Of a DNA stretch of 64,000 nucleotides, positions 44,724 through 54,261 are shown piece by piece; position 1 is the stretch's first letter, and every line of letters begins with the position of its first letter. The stretch lies in contig NZ_CP012670.1 in assembly GCF_004135735.1 (NCBI RefSeq), positions 8,076,501-8,140,500 on the forward strand, in the 5' to 3' direction. A model generated the notes under the pieces. It was not told the DNA's origin and made no database searches. It was given only the letters and a program-made list of their open reading frames with translations. Position numbers and translations under genes: made by a program. The DNA is from Sorangium cellulosum. GTDB taxonomy: Bacteria; Myxococcota_A; Polyangia; Polyangiales; Polyangiaceae.

Positions 44724-45938
44724 TCACCGAGGGACGGGGACCACCTCGTCGCAGGGGAAGGTGATGCTGATGTCGTGATCGCCGGACTTGACCGTCTCGC
44801 ACGCGGCGCCGACGAACTCCACCTCGCTCGGGCCGTTGAGCCGCCAGCCGTCCGGGTCGTTGAGGACGACCGGCGCGCCGTCGATCAGGACCGTGCCCGC
44901 GCTCCCGTCTCCCTGGACCCGTCCCTCGAGCGTGAAGGCGCACTCCCGCACGACGTTCCCGATGATCGACTGGAACGCGGACTCGAGCTGCGACACGTCG
45001 TTGGCCGGATAGTACCGCGGGGTCGGGTCGTCGAGCGGCAGGCCCTGCCCGGCGTTCGCGAGCTCGTGCAGGTGCTCGATGCCCACCTCGTCCCCCACGG
45101 AGATGACGTACACCGTGATGCCGCTCTCGAACGCGTGCTGGACCGCCTCGAGCGAGGCCGCGCGTCCCCTCTCGTCGACGCCGCTGCTCCCGCGGCGCCT
45201 CTGGCAGGAGTTCGGCTCGCCGTCGGTCGCCAGCACGAGGACCTTCGGGCCGGGGAACTGGGCGGAATCGAGCCCTGTCAACCTCGGGATCACGGCCTCG
45301 ATGGACTGCCCGGTCGGCGTGTTGCCGCCGTCGTCCCGGTCCATCTCCTCGGGCTGATACGCGTCGACGATCGCGTCGTAATTGTTCGCCGCGATGGGCA
45401 CCTCGAGCAGCCAGGGGCAGGTCGCGCCGCGGTCGTCGTCGCGCGGCGTGGTGTACATCGTGAGGCCGAAGTTCACCTGCGACTCCAGCGTCGAGACAAG
45501 CCCGCTCGCCGGATCCACGAGGGCGTTGCGCACGGCCGTCCAGCGCTGGACGCCGCCGCGATCGTCCTCGCCCTGCAAGGGGTCGCGCATGCTGCCCGAG
45601 CGGTCCACGAGGAGCAGGACGTTCGGGACCGTGCGACCGAAGCCCACGGAGAGCGAAGCGCAGGCGTCGCCCGGGTCCGTGGTGCCCGGATCGCCTGGAC
45701 CGCCCGGAGCCCCCGGGCCGCCCGGAGCCCCCGGCTCGTCCGGGAGGAAGACGCCGTCGTCGCCGCCCGATGAGCCGCCGCCCGACGACGCGCAGCGCCC
45801 GTCGGCGCACCCCGCGTCGTTCCCGCCGTCGCTGGACACCCCCCCGCCGCACGCGCCGAAGATCGCAGCGGAGAAGAGAAGACCAAGACCACCCGCCAGG
45901 CACCTACGAAACCTGATGACCGATCGCTCTCGCAACAT
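44724..45938 (-). CDS. von Willebrand factor A-domain lipoprotein
   Basis: A 404-residue exported protein. The signal CLAGGLGLLFSAAIFGACGG ends in a lipobox; a Gly/Ser/Pro-rich linker with GAPGGPG repeats follows to ~90. The VWA domain begins PNVLLLVDRSGSMRDP (MIDAS DxSxS near residue 111) and continues with NTPTGQSIEAV, with its Thr, and VLVLATDGEPNSC, with its Asp. A small C-terminal beta region with two cysteines ends the protein. VWA lipoproteins of this type are numerous in myxobacteria and probably mediate surface protein contacts. Confidence 0.9.
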   Translation of the reverse strand: MLRERSVIRFRRCLAGGLGLLFSAAIFGACGGGVSSDGGNDAGCADGRCASSGGGSSGGDDGVFLPDEPGAPGGPGAPGGPGDPGTTDPGDACASLSVGFGRTVPNVLLLVDRSGSMRDPLQGEDDRGGVQRWTAVRNALVDPASGLVSTLESQVNFGLTMYTTPRDDDRGATCPWLLEVPIAANNYDAIVDAYQPEEMDRDDGGNTPTGQSIEAVIPRLTGLDSAQFPGPKVLVLATDGEPNSCQRRRGSSGVDERGRAASLEAVQHAFESGITVYVISVGDEVGIEHLHELANAGQGLPLDDPTPRYYPANDVSQLESAFQSIIGNVVRECAFTLEGRVQGDGSAGTVLIDGAPVVLNDPDGWRLNGPSEVEFVGAACETVKSGDHDISITFPCDEVVPVPR

Positions 45939-46391
45939 ATCTGACTCCAGCAGCTAATGAACAAGGTTAAGGAGTACCGCGCGCCGCGCGGCGACCCGGA
46001 ACACCGCGACACAACACCACGTCCCGGCACCCTCGCGGCCCGCGGCCCCCTCTCGATCACCGCGGAGACACGGAGACATGGGAGGGCCGAGACGACGGGA
46101 ATACGCCTCAAGGTGCATCTTCGCACCGGCGTGAGGGCGCGGCCAGCGCAAAGCGTCGACCGGTGCTGCGAACTGCGCTCGCCAGGCAGCGTGTCCGCTG
46201 AAAAGATACCATCACATGGCTTATCGACGAGAGGACGTCGCCGTCGCACACATCCACGCAGAGCGCTCCGCCGCAGGCGACACGCCGGACGCGAGCGCCG
46301 CTGCGATCACCGTGGCTGTGATCTTCGTCCCAGGGATCACGCCGCGTCCCCCGGCGGGGGATTGTCGATCCTGTCGAAGAGGAGGCCGTCG
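45939..46391. other. intergenic region between two exported-protein genes
   Basis: 453 bases holding no convincing gene. It contains the second copy of the ACCGCGGAGAC-type motif (about 46059). The promoter of the VWA gene must lie near 45950-46010, where ACAAGGTTAAGG is locally AT-richer. Confidence 0.35.
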
Positions 46392-47807
46392 TCAGACAGG
46401 GCCTCTCGGCTCCCTGGCCCGGAGTCGGAGGCCCCGCGCGCGCCGCCGCCGCGCACCGAGCAGCGCGCCGCCGGCCGCGATCATGCAGCTCAGCAGGGCG
46501 CCGGGGCGCCCTTGGCCGGAGGCATCGCAGGCGCAGCCGCCGCCCGCGCCCGGCGCGCCCGTGCCGACGCCCGTGCCCGTGCTCGCCCCGCCCGCGGCCG
46601 GGTCTCCACCGCTCGCCCCCGCGCTCGGGCCGGCGCCGGCGTCGCAGCGCCCCGGGACGCCGAGGAAGCTCGCGGTCGCCGCCCAGAGCGCGGGGCACGT
46701 CGCGCCGGTCGAGGTCTCGCGCCCGCACGCGGGCGGCGGGCCGCAGAGGCGATCGAGCGTCAGGATCGGGGAGAACGTCTCGCCGCCATCCACGGAGACC
46801 CCCGCGGTGAAGCCGTCCGCGAGCTCGTCGGCGCAGGCGAAGAGGCCGTCGCTCGTCCAGGTCAGGCAGCGGACGCCGAGGCGCCCGACCTGCGTGAACT
46901 CCAGCGTCGTCGTCGGCGCGATCCACAGGCCGTCCATGTCGCTGCCGACCGCGATCCTCGCGCCGTCGGGCGAGAGGGCGAACCCGAGGAGGCTCACGGC
47001 GTGGAACACCTCCCGCCACGTGGCGCCCCCGTCCTTCGAGACCAGGAGCGCGTCCGCCCCGTCGCCGTCGCGGCGGACGTACACGACGTCCGCGTCGCGC
47101 GGATCCACGGCGCCGAGGTACGGCAGGTTGCGATCGTCGCTGCCCGGGATGTCGAAGCTCTCCCAGGTCTCGCCGCGATCGTCCGAGCGCTGCAGCGCCC
47201 CCTGGAACGTGGGGCCGTTCCAGCGCCCGCTCACGTAGAGGCGCCGGGGGTCGGACGGCGCGCTGTCCAGGGTCACGCCCAGGAACGCGCTCGGGAGATC
47301 GACGCCGGCCTGGGCCCAGGTCCTCCCGTCGTCCTTCGAGGCCCAGACCTGGGTCAGGATCTCGTCGCCGGTCAGGACGCTCGAGCCGAGCAGGATGGCG
47401 CTCGACGGCTCGGCGCGGTCGATCGACACGTCGACGAGGGTGAGGTCGGCGAGGCCGCCCCCCGCGATGTCCCACTGGCAGCCGCGATCGTGCGTCGCGC
47501 TCAGCCCGCTGGAGAGCCCGGCGAGGATCGAGCCGTCGCCGGTGATGACCAGCATGGGATCCTCGAAGCCGCTGTAGCCGATCGACTCCTCGCAGATCCA
47601 CGACCAGCGCTCGCCGCCGTCGCTGGTCGTGAGGACACCGTACGTCGCGCGGAGCACGATGCGCCGCGGATCGGCGGGATCGACGAGGATCTGGCCGGCG
47701 GAGGGGTAACGGCCGTTCGCGGACGCGGGCGTCGAGGCCGCCAGGGCGGCCGACGCCAGGGCGATCCGGAGCCCGAGCGCGATGCGGTTGCTCGAAGGGA
47801 AGATCAT
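46392..47807 (-). CDS. exported BNR/sialidase-fold repeat protein with MYXO-CTERM-like tail
   Basis: A 471-residue protein. An N-terminal signal (IALGLRIALASAALAASTPA) is followed by Asp-box/BNR repeats typical of beta-propellers: TTSDGGERWSW, ASKDDGRTWAQAG, RSDDRGETWESF, SKDGGATWREV and VSVDGGETFSP. After an Ala/Gly-rich spacer the end reads GGCACDASG, a membrane helix, then RRRRAR. This Cys-helix-Arg arrangement is the MYXO-CTERM sorting tail, in which the Cys is probably lipidated and the protein anchored on the cell surface. No catalytic sialidase residues are seen, so a binding role is more likely. Confidence 0.88.
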   Translation of the reverse strand: MIFPSSNRIALGLRIALASAALAASTPASANGRYPSAGQILVDPADPRRIVLRATYGVLTTSDGGERWSWICEESIGYSGFEDPMLVITGDGSILAGLSSGLSATHDRGCQWDIAGGGLADLTLVDVSIDRAEPSSAILLGSSVLTGDEILTQVWASKDDGRTWAQAGVDLPSAFLGVTLDSAPSDPRRLYVSGRWNGPTFQGALQRSDDRGETWESFDIPGSDDRNLPYLGAVDPRDADVVYVRRDGDGADALLVSKDGGATWREVFHAVSLLGFALSPDGARIAVGSDMDGLWIAPTTTLEFTQVGRLGVRCLTWTSDGLFACADELADGFTAGVSVDGGETFSPILTLDRLCGPPPACGRETSTGATCPALWAATASFLGVPGRCDAGAGPSAGASGGDPAAGGASTGTGVGTGAPGAGGGCACDASGQGRPGALLSCMIAAGGALLGARRRRARGLRLRAREPRGPV

Positions 47808-47973
47808 CTGCGCCGTCCTCCCGCGCGTCCTACCTCGACCCCGGGGCCCGCGGCGCTCGAAGCGAACGGGGGGCGGGAGAGCGCGGCCGCGCCGCCGCCG
47901 CGCCGCGGGACAGGGAGAGGCGCGCCGCCGGCCCGACGGCGCGCCCGGGCCCCCTGCCCGCGCGGGCCGCGCG

Positions 47974-49782
47974 CTACTGCCGCCAGAACCGCTGGTTGGT
48001 CCCGCTGTGGCAACGGTACTGGATGAACTGGCCGCCGTCGGCGGTGCTGGCGCCGGAGATGTCCATGCACATGCCGCTGTGGACCGCGCGCAGCGAGACG
48101 GTGCCGTCGCCGCGATCGAGGAGGTTCCACTTCTGGTGGTTGCGGTCGAGACAATCCCGCTGCGTGATGCGCGCCTTCTCGGCCCTGCTGGCGTTGGCCA
48201 CCTCGAGGCACTTTCCGCTGTTCACGTTCTTCACGACGTACGCGCTGCCCCCGGCGCTCTCGATGCTCCACTGCTGATCGACCGCTCCGGTGCACTGCCA
48301 CTGGCCGATGGTGGCGCCGTTGTCCCTGCTCGCGCCGGCGACGCCGACGCACTTGCCGGAGTGGGCGGCCTTCAAGCGCTCGCCGCCGCCCGAGCCGTCG
48401 CCGGCGTCGCCGCCGCCCGAGCCGTCGCCGCCCGAGCCGCCGCCGCCGGCGTCGCCGCCGCCGGAGCCGCCGCCGCCCGCGTCGCCGCCCGGGCCAGAGA
48501 CCTGGATCTGCGCGCCCGTCGGCGAGATCGAGAGCAGCTTCATCGTCAGATCCGTCCCGAAGAACTGGTGGGAAGCGCCGACGGTGAGCGGCGCGTCCGT
48601 GAAATTCCCGCCAGGGATCATGTCGAGCAGGTGCGCACGACCGCTGTCCCTCGCCTGCGAGAAGAACGCGTGCACGAGGACGCCGTTCACGGAGCGATTG
48701 CGCGAGTCGACCACGTTGGTCGGCGACGGCTGGCGGAACTCCACGTGGTACATGACGCCGTTCGGCCCCTGGACGCGGAGGAGCTGCGTCCCGCCGCTCG
48801 ACTCGGTCATCGGGGCGAGCGTGTAGGTCTGATTGCCCTGGGCCATCACGATCTGCGACGACGTGATCCACCCCAGGTTCGCCTTGTAGTTGGCGTTGAA
48901 GTGCTGGCGCCCGCCGTGCCCCATCGGATCGAACGGATCGCCGTACTCGTCGAAGGTGCAGTCGTTGCTCATGGTCACCGTCGCGCCGCCGCTGCGGCAC
49001 GTCCGCGAGGAGGCGTGCCAGAGGCCGAAGTTGTGGCCGAGCTCGTGCACCACGACCTCGGGCCACAGGCCGGCGATCCAGGTGGCGTTGCCCGGCTGCG
49101 CGCCCATGCCGCCATACCCGCAGTCGATCCGCCCGAAGATCATGAAATGCTGATACTCGCCGAGGTCGAAGCCGGCGTTCCGCGCCGCGGCCCTCGCCTC
49201 GTTCTGCCACCGGTCGTAATCGTCACACCTGCCGAAGCGGATGTTGAAGGGGCCGGCGACGTCGTACTCGAGCTGCATCTTCCCGAACGAGGAGCCCGCG
49301 AGGTGGGTCGCCGCGCTGGCGAGCGTGTTCCGCACATCCTGCTCCGTGCCGAGCGTCTGGCCGCCGTCGAACTGCACGCGCAGCGCCAGGACGCGCTTGG
49401 TCCCCGTCGTGACGAGCGCGCTCGTCAGCTCGCTGATGCCCTCCGGGGGCCGCATCACGTCGACGTCGATGCTGCCGTCGTCGTTCTCGCGGCCGAACAC
49501 CTCGACCGGCGAGCCGCTGGCCGTGCGCCAGTCGATGGGCGGCTCGGCGCCGGACGGCGTCGCCTCGCGCATCGCGTCGAGGTTCAGGCGCACGTACGTC
49601 CCGTCCTCCCGCTGCAGCATGTACCGGGCCTCGCCGGCGGCGACGGCGACGGTCAGCGTCCCCGACGCGATGGGCTCCGGCCCCGCGTCGCCGTCACCGG
49701 CCTCGTAGCTCATGCAGCCGGCTGCGATCGCGCAGGCCGCGGCGAGGGCGACTGTGGACAGCTGCGACTTGAAGCGTTGCAT
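47974..49782 (-). CDS. zinc metalloprotease with ricin-B lectin domain
   Basis: A 602-residue lipoprotein or secreted protease. The signal VALAAACAIAAGCMS ends in a lipobox. The peptidase has the metzincin zinc motif HELGHNFGLWH near residue 256 (HExxHxxGxxH) and the following Met-turn region DPFDPMGHG near 291, which fits the gametolysin (M11/M12-like) group. A linker of repeated GGGDAGGGGSGG leads to a ricin-B beta-trefoil (from ~460) with the QxW motifs QQWSI, QKWNL and QRFWR. It probably degrades proteins while bound to polysaccharide. The ATG at 49782 is chosen because the signal peptide begins there. Confidence 0.9.
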   Translation of the reverse strand: MQRFKSQLSTVALAAACAIAAGCMSYEAGDGDAGPEPIASGTLTVAVAAGEARYMLQREDGTYVRLNLDAMREATPSGAEPPIDWRTASGSPVEVFGRENDDGSIDVDVMRPPEGISELTSALVTTGTKRVLALRVQFDGGQTLGTEQDVRNTLASAATHLAGSSFGKMQLEYDVAGPFNIRFGRCDDYDRWQNEARAAARNAGFDLGEYQHFMIFGRIDCGYGGMGAQPGNATWIAGLWPEVVVHELGHNFGLWHASSRTCRSGGATVTMSNDCTFDEYGDPFDPMGHGGRQHFNANYKANLGWITSSQIVMAQGNQTYTLAPMTESSGGTQLLRVQGPNGVMYHVEFRQPSPTNVVDSRNRSVNGVLVHAFFSQARDSGRAHLLDMIPGGNFTDAPLTVGASHQFFGTDLTMKLLSISPTGAQIQVSGPGGDAGGGGSGGGDAGGGGSGGDGSGGGDAGDGSGGGERLKAAHSGKCVGVAGASRDNGATIGQWQCTGAVDQQWSIESAGGSAYVVKNVNSGKCLEVANASRAEKARITQRDCLDRNHQKWNLLDRGDGTVSLRAVHSGMCMDISGASTADGGQFIQYRCHSGTNQRFWRQ

Positions 49783-50302
49783 GAGTGCCTTCCTTTCCAA
49801 GCGTCCAAGCATCGTTCGATGCGCCGTCGTCACCGCGCGGGGAGCGACGCGGCGCCCCCTCGGGCGCACGAGCGCCGCGCGCTCCCCCGGAGGACGCCGC
49901 GGGCGCGGGCTTCAGCGCCGGCGCGGCGAGGGGCCGGCGGCCAGTCCGCTCGTCGCGCCGCGCGGGGTCGTCGCGACCGTCACGCGGCGCTGCCATCCGA
50001 GCCCCCTCGCGGAGGAGCGTGCGTCATGCAAAGCAAGAGCGCGGCCAAAGGCTCATTACAGGCCCCGCGACCCCCTCAGCAAAAGAATCATCCGAGGGCG
50101 GCCGACGATCCAATCACGCCTCATGTTTGCGTGGATCACCCGCGATCCTGAATGGATCGAATACCACCCTACCGGCGCCGCATGAGCGCTCGCGCGATCA
50201 GGCGTGTCGGGACGTGGTGCGATGGAGGCTGGCAGTCGCGAGCTGTGATGACGGGAGCCCTCGAGTGAGGGCGCCGGAGGGCGTGTGCGCCGCGCGGGGG
50301 CG
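49783..50302. other. intergenic region
   Basis: About 520 bases. No gene is recognised, and there is a shift to lower GC at 50030-50180. I see no clear promoter or terminator. Confidence 0.3.
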
Positions 50303-51196
50303 CTATCCGCCCTTCAGCCTGGCGGCCAGGAATTTCCGCACATGCTCCCACGCGTCCGCCGCGGACTCCGTGTCGTACCGGGCGCCCGACGGGTTCGCGA
50401 ACGCGTGCTGGGCGTCGTATCGGAGGATCTCGTGCTCCACGCCCGCCTCTTGAAGCGCCTTGTCGAACTCGTCGACGACCTGGGGGGGAATGCCCTCATC
50501 GCGGTTCGCGAAGATGCCGAGCACCGGCGCGCGGATCGCCTTGAGCGCCGCGGGGTCGGTGACGAGGTGGCCATAGTAGATGACGGCGGCGTCGAGCTCG
50601 GGCTCGTTCAGGGCGAGCTTGAGCGACCAGGCGCCGCCGAAGCACCACCCGATCGCGCCGGTGCGCGGCGCCGAGACGCGCGCGTCGGTCGAGAGGAAGC
50701 GGTGCGCGGCGCGCACGATCTCGAGGCCCCTGGCCTCGTCGACCGACTTCATCGCCGCCATCGCGTCGTCGCGCGTGGTCGCGACCTTGCCGCCGTACAG
50801 GTCCACCGCGAGCGCGGCATAGCCGTCCTCCGCGAGGCGGTCCGCCCAGTGCTGGATGTGCTCGTTCAGGCCCCACCACTCGTGGATGACCACGACGCCC
50901 GGAATCGGCGCCTTCGCGCCCGCCGGCAGGCTCAGGTACGCCCGCGACCCGGCCAGATCGAGGGTCTGCCCGCGCGCGGGCGGGGCCTTGTCGGGGCGGA
51001 GCTCGTGGAGGGCCTTGAAGTCCTGCTCGGAGAGCAGGCCCGTCGGGCTGTCCGCGGCCGCGCTGGGCGCCGGGGCGGCGGCGCCGGGCGGCGGCTCGGC
51101 GCGGGGCGCGGGCGAGGTGGAGGTGGCAGAGCAGGCGGTCGCCAGGAAGAGCGAGGCGAGCGCGGCCAGGCGGCGGTGGTGCGAGCGCAGCGTCAT
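50303..51196 (-). CDS. dienelactone hydrolase-like lipoprotein
   Basis: A 297-residue alpha/beta hydrolase of the dienelactone hydrolase family: VVVIHEWWGLNEHIQHWADR near 99, the nucleophile elbow GWCFGGAWS with Cys near 187, the Asp in FANRDEGIP near 228, and AQHAFANP with the His near 265, completing a Cys-Asp-His triad. The signal ends in a lipobox (LFLATACSAT), so it acts at the envelope instead of the cytoplasm as in classical chlorocatechol breakdown. A Pro/Ala-rich linker follows the lipobox. Confidence 0.9.
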   Translation of the reverse strand: MTLRSHHRRLAALASLFLATACSATSTSPAPRAEPPPGAAAPAPSAAADSPTGLLSEQDFKALHELRPDKAPPARGQTLDLAGSRAYLSLPAGAKAPIPGVVVIHEWWGLNEHIQHWADRLAEDGYAALAVDLYGGKVATTRDDAMAAMKSVDEARGLEIVRAAHRFLSTDARVSAPRTGAIGWCFGGAWSLKLALNEPELDAAVIYYGHLVTDPAALKAIRAPVLGIFANRDEGIPPQVVDEFDKALQEAGVEHEILRYDAQHAFANPSGARYDTESAADAWEHVRKFLAARLKGG

Positions 51197-51254
51197 GCGC
51201 GCGCACCCTACCAGCTCGGGGCGCCGCGCCGGAAGCGCCGCGCCGGGGGGCGCT

Positions 51255-51662
51255 CTACGTCGCGACCCGCAGGCCTAGCTGGCTCGTCGCGAGGCCCCGC
51301 CGGACGGCGGACACGAGCGCCTCCGGGGGAAACGGCTTCGCGACGAAGGCGTGGGCGCCGAGCCGGAAGGCGCGCCCGCGCTCGCGCGCCGAGGACATCG
51401 AGGAGACGACGATGAGGGCGACGTCACGATGGTGCCGGCTCCGGCGGATGAAGTGGATGAGCTCCAGACCGTCGATGTCCGGCAGGTGGATGTCGATGAT
51501 CACGGCGTCGTGGGCGCCCCCGTGCATGCGCCGGAGCGCCTCGAACCCGCTCGACGAGTCCGTGACCTCCACCACCGGCCCGAGCTCGCGCGCTCCCTCG
51601 AGCGCAGCCCGCATGGTGGCGCGCATCGCGGCGGAGTCGTCGATGAGGAGGATGCGGGGCAT
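51255..51662 (-). CDS. stand-alone response-regulator receiver protein
   Basis: A 135-residue CheY-like protein. LLIDDSAAMR gives the acidic pair at the N-terminus, DAVIIDIHLPDIDGLELI holds the phospho-accepting Asp (near residue 56), VVSSMSS the Thr/Ser switch and HAFVAKPF the conserved Lys. It has no output domain, so it must act by protein contact. No histidine kinase is adjacent. Confidence 0.92.
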   Translation of the reverse strand: MPRILLIDDSAAMRATMRAALEGARELGPVVEVTDSSSGFEALRRMHGGAHDAVIIDIHLPDIDGLELIHFIRRSRHHRDVALIVVSSMSSARERGRAFRLGAHAFVAKPFPPEALVSAVRRGLATSQLGLRVAT

Positions 51663-52174
51663 GGCGGGGTCCGCTCGAGGCTCTCGCGCGCCCTAGTACA
51701 ATGGAAACAACAAAACTGGAAGAGCTCTTCAGTTTTCCAAGGTGAGAGCGCACACCTGTGAGAGCGCACACCGAGCTCGACGGTGGGGCGCCAGCCCCGG
51801 CGGGCGGGCGCGCACCGCTCCCCGCCGGCGGACGGCGACCGCTGGCTGCAACGGGGGCAGAGGGCGGACGCAGCGCGGGGGCGCCGGCGAGCCGCCGACG
51901 TGATCACATCGGCCCGCTCCGGGAATTCGTCTCTGCCACAAACGGAGACCGCGGTGCACACGGGCGAATTGCACTTCTTCACCACGGCTGCTGCGATGCT
52001 CCTCACGAGCGGCGCCGTGATCGTCTCCAGAAATACCGACGAGACGACCGGCGAGCGCGAGCGCCCGTCGCCGGTCGGTTGGATTCCAACTCGCTCGGTT
52101 GGCCAGAATCTTAGAGTTTCCCTTGGATGAACAGCGCCCTATCCGATCGAGAACTTGCTTAAGGAGACCGTCGT
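51663..52174. other. intergenic region with a 15-bp direct repeat
   Basis: About 510 bases between divergent genes. GTGAGAGCGCACACC occurs at 51742-51756 and again at 51758-51772; this tight pair could be an operator for one of the two flanking genes. AAGGAG at 52161 is the ribosome site of the next gene. No coding sequence is seen. Confidence 0.5.
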
Positions 52175-53134
52175 ATGCTTGAAAAGAACGAGCTCGTGGT
52201 GCGTGATGTGCTCTATGGGGGCGTCGCTCGGCGGCAGATCCTCATCGGGGCGATCGCGATCTCCGCGCCCGTGTTCGTGTCGTGCACGGAGGAGGACGGC
52301 GGGTCGATCGACGACGAGAACGCGGGCGGCCCCGGTGGCGGCGACGGCGCTGGAGGCTCGGGGGCCACGACGTCCGGCACCGCCACCACCGCGCCGAGCG
52401 CCACGACCTCCGGCACCGGCGGCGCGGGCGCCGGCGATGCGGGCGGAGAGGGCGCTGGCATGCTGGACCTGGACCCCTCGATGTTCGACGAGGCCCAGCG
52501 CTGCACCTTGACCGCCACGGACATCGAGGGGCCGTTCTTCGTCGATGATGACGAGTTCCCGGACGACACCCATCTGTTCCGGAGCGATATCCGGGAAGGC
52601 CTCCCCGGCTGCGAGCTCCAGCTCTATTTCCGCCTCCTCGACGCGCGGAACGGCTGCGAGCCCATCCCCGACGCCGAGGTGTACATCTGGCACTGCAACG
52701 CGGAGGGGTCCTACAGCGGGTTCGACGGGCAGGATCCCAGCACGCCGTACAGCGGCCCGGCCGAGCGCACGCCCGACAACGAGGAGAGGTTTTGCCGAGG
52801 CGTCCAGATCTCCGACCGCAACGGGGTCGTGGGCTTCAGGACGATCTACCCCGGCTGGTACAGGGGGCACCCCGTCCACGTCCACCTGATCGCTCGGCTC
52901 AGGGGACAGACGACCCGGCTCATCGTCACGCAGCTCCATTTCCGCGCTGCGCTCAGCGAGCAGATCTTCGAGTCCGAGCCGGCGTACGCGGCGCGCTCGA
53001 CCAGCACCCCGCAGGACAGCCTCGATCCGCAGGTGGGGGTCGGCGGCCCCACCATCGAGGACATGGAGTACGAGCCCGGGTCGGGGCTGGTCATCGGCAG
53101 GCTCAACGTCATCGTCAATGGCCCCCAGGCGTAG
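52175..53134 (+). CDS. intradiol ring-cleavage dioxygenase-like lipoprotein
   Basis: A 319-residue protein. A short cytoplasmic start, then a signal (RRQILIGAIAISAPVFVSC) that carries both an Arg pair and a lipobox Cys, then a Gly/Thr-rich linker. The domain has TDIEGPFFVDDDEFP near 113, then VYIWHCNAEGSYSGF near 170, where the first Tyr ligand sits, and the iron ligands in YPGWYRGHPVHVHLIARL near 227-240 (Tyr, His, His). These are the Fe(III) residues of protocatechuate/catechol dioxygenases. Extracellular members of this family act on aromatic compounds or peptidoglycan-bound quinones; the substrate is not known. AAGGAG precedes the ATG. Confidence 0.88.
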   Translation: MLEKNELVVRDVLYGGVARRQILIGAIAISAPVFVSCTEEDGGSIDDENAGGPGGGDGAGGSGATTSGTATTAPSATTSGTGGAGAGDAGGEGAGMLDLDPSMFDEAQRCTLTATDIEGPFFVDDDEFPDDTHLFRSDIREGLPGCELQLYFRLLDARNGCEPIPDAEVYIWHCNAEGSYSGFDGQDPSTPYSGPAERTPDNEERFCRGVQISDRNGVVGFRTIYPGWYRGHPVHVHLIARLRGQTTRLIVTQLHFRAALSEQIFESEPAYAARSTSTPQDSLDPQVGVGGPTIEDMEYEPGSGLVIGRLNVIVNGPQA

Positions 53135-53387
53135 GGCTGCCCCCGCGACGCGTGGGGCGGTGATCACCACCCCAGGATCCACCCGAGCTCTCCCTGGCCC
53201 CACCGGCGGCCGCCGCGCGCACCGCGCCGCGGTGCTCCGCGCGGGGTCCCTCTCGCAAACCTCGACCCCCCGTACACCTTGGACACAAGGTAGCGCTGCT
53301 GCGCACCGCACCGGCGCGCCGGCCGCCGCCGCCGGAACGGGGCGGACAGGCCCCCTCGCGGCCGCCAGACTGCGGTAGGAGGGCCCG

Positions 53388-54167
53388 ATGAGCGACGCAG
53401 AGCGGCTGGACCCGGAGAGCATGACGCGCGCGTTCCGCGAGGCGCGGCGCCGCGGGATGGATGTGGAGCCCGCGGTGCTGTTCCACGATCTCGGGCGCAT
53501 GCGGGCGCGGATCCGCGCGGCGTTCCCGGCGGGCGCCCTCCACGCGGTCGCGATCAAGGCGAACCCGCTCGTGGAGGTCCTCCGCGCGGCGGTCGCGTGC
53601 GGCGCGGGGCTCGAGGCGGCGTCGCTCGAGGAGGTGAAGCTCTCGGTCGCGGCCGGGTGCCCTCCGGACCGCATCGTCTTCTTCGAGGACGGGACCACGC
53701 TCATCACCGAGCTTGGGCGCTGGGTCCAGGCCGGCTGCGGCTTCGCGGTGTCGCGCGTGGAGTACGTGAAGAAGGACGCGGCCGGGCGCACCGCGATCCT
53801 GCACCTCGGGGCCGACTTCCTGCTGCGCCGCGCGTATCATCCGGAGGACTGGCACCATGACTTCGTGGCGCTCGACCCCGACGCCGCGCCGAAGGCGGGG
53901 CCGCTCTCGCCGTGCACGCTGGGCGGCCCGCTCTGCTTCGGCGGCGACGTGCTGGCCCGCGACCTCCTGCTCCCGGACCTCTCGCCCGGGGACCTCGTGC
54001 TCATCCGCGACACGGGGGCGTACACGCTGAGCATGTGGTCCCGCCACTGCAGCCGGGGGATCCCGGCGGTGCTCGGCGTCGACGGCGACGACCTCCGGGT
54101 GCTGCGCGAGCGCGAGCGGCCCGAGGACGTCGTCGCGTTCTGGAGCCGGGGCCGCGGCCAGCCATGA
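53388..54167 (+). CDS. shortened fold-III PLP decarboxylase (LysA-like)
   Basis: A 259-residue protein related to diaminopimelate/ornithine decarboxylases, which have about 400-420 residues. The N-terminal part has the PLP lysine in HAVAIKANPLVEVLRAA near residue 57 and GAGLEAASLEEVKLS, then at DRIVFFEDG the sequence jumps from the first barrel strands to the C-terminal region GDVLARDLLLPDLSPGDLVL and IRDTGAYTLSMW. The HVGS and GGG.P phosphate-binding parts of the barrel are missing, about 150-180 residues. Unless it pairs with another chain, it should be inactive. The frame is clean throughout. Confidence 0.75.
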   Translation: MSDAERLDPESMTRAFREARRRGMDVEPAVLFHDLGRMRARIRAAFPAGALHAVAIKANPLVEVLRAAVACGAGLEAASLEEVKLSVAAGCPPDRIVFFEDGTTLITELGRWVQAGCGFAVSRVEYVKKDAAGRTAILHLGADFLLRRAYHPEDWHHDFVALDPDAAPKAGPLSPCTLGGPLCFGGDVLARDLLLPDLSPGDLVLIRDTGAYTLSMWSRHCSRGIPAVLGVDGDDLRVLRERERPEDVVAFWSRGRGQP

Positions 54168-54261
54168 GGCCGCCGCGCGGCGTTCATGCGCCTGTTGCCC
54201 GGGGGACGCAGCATGTCGACAGCGCTCGGTGGCAGGGACGGCGAGGCGTGGAGGAGCAGCG

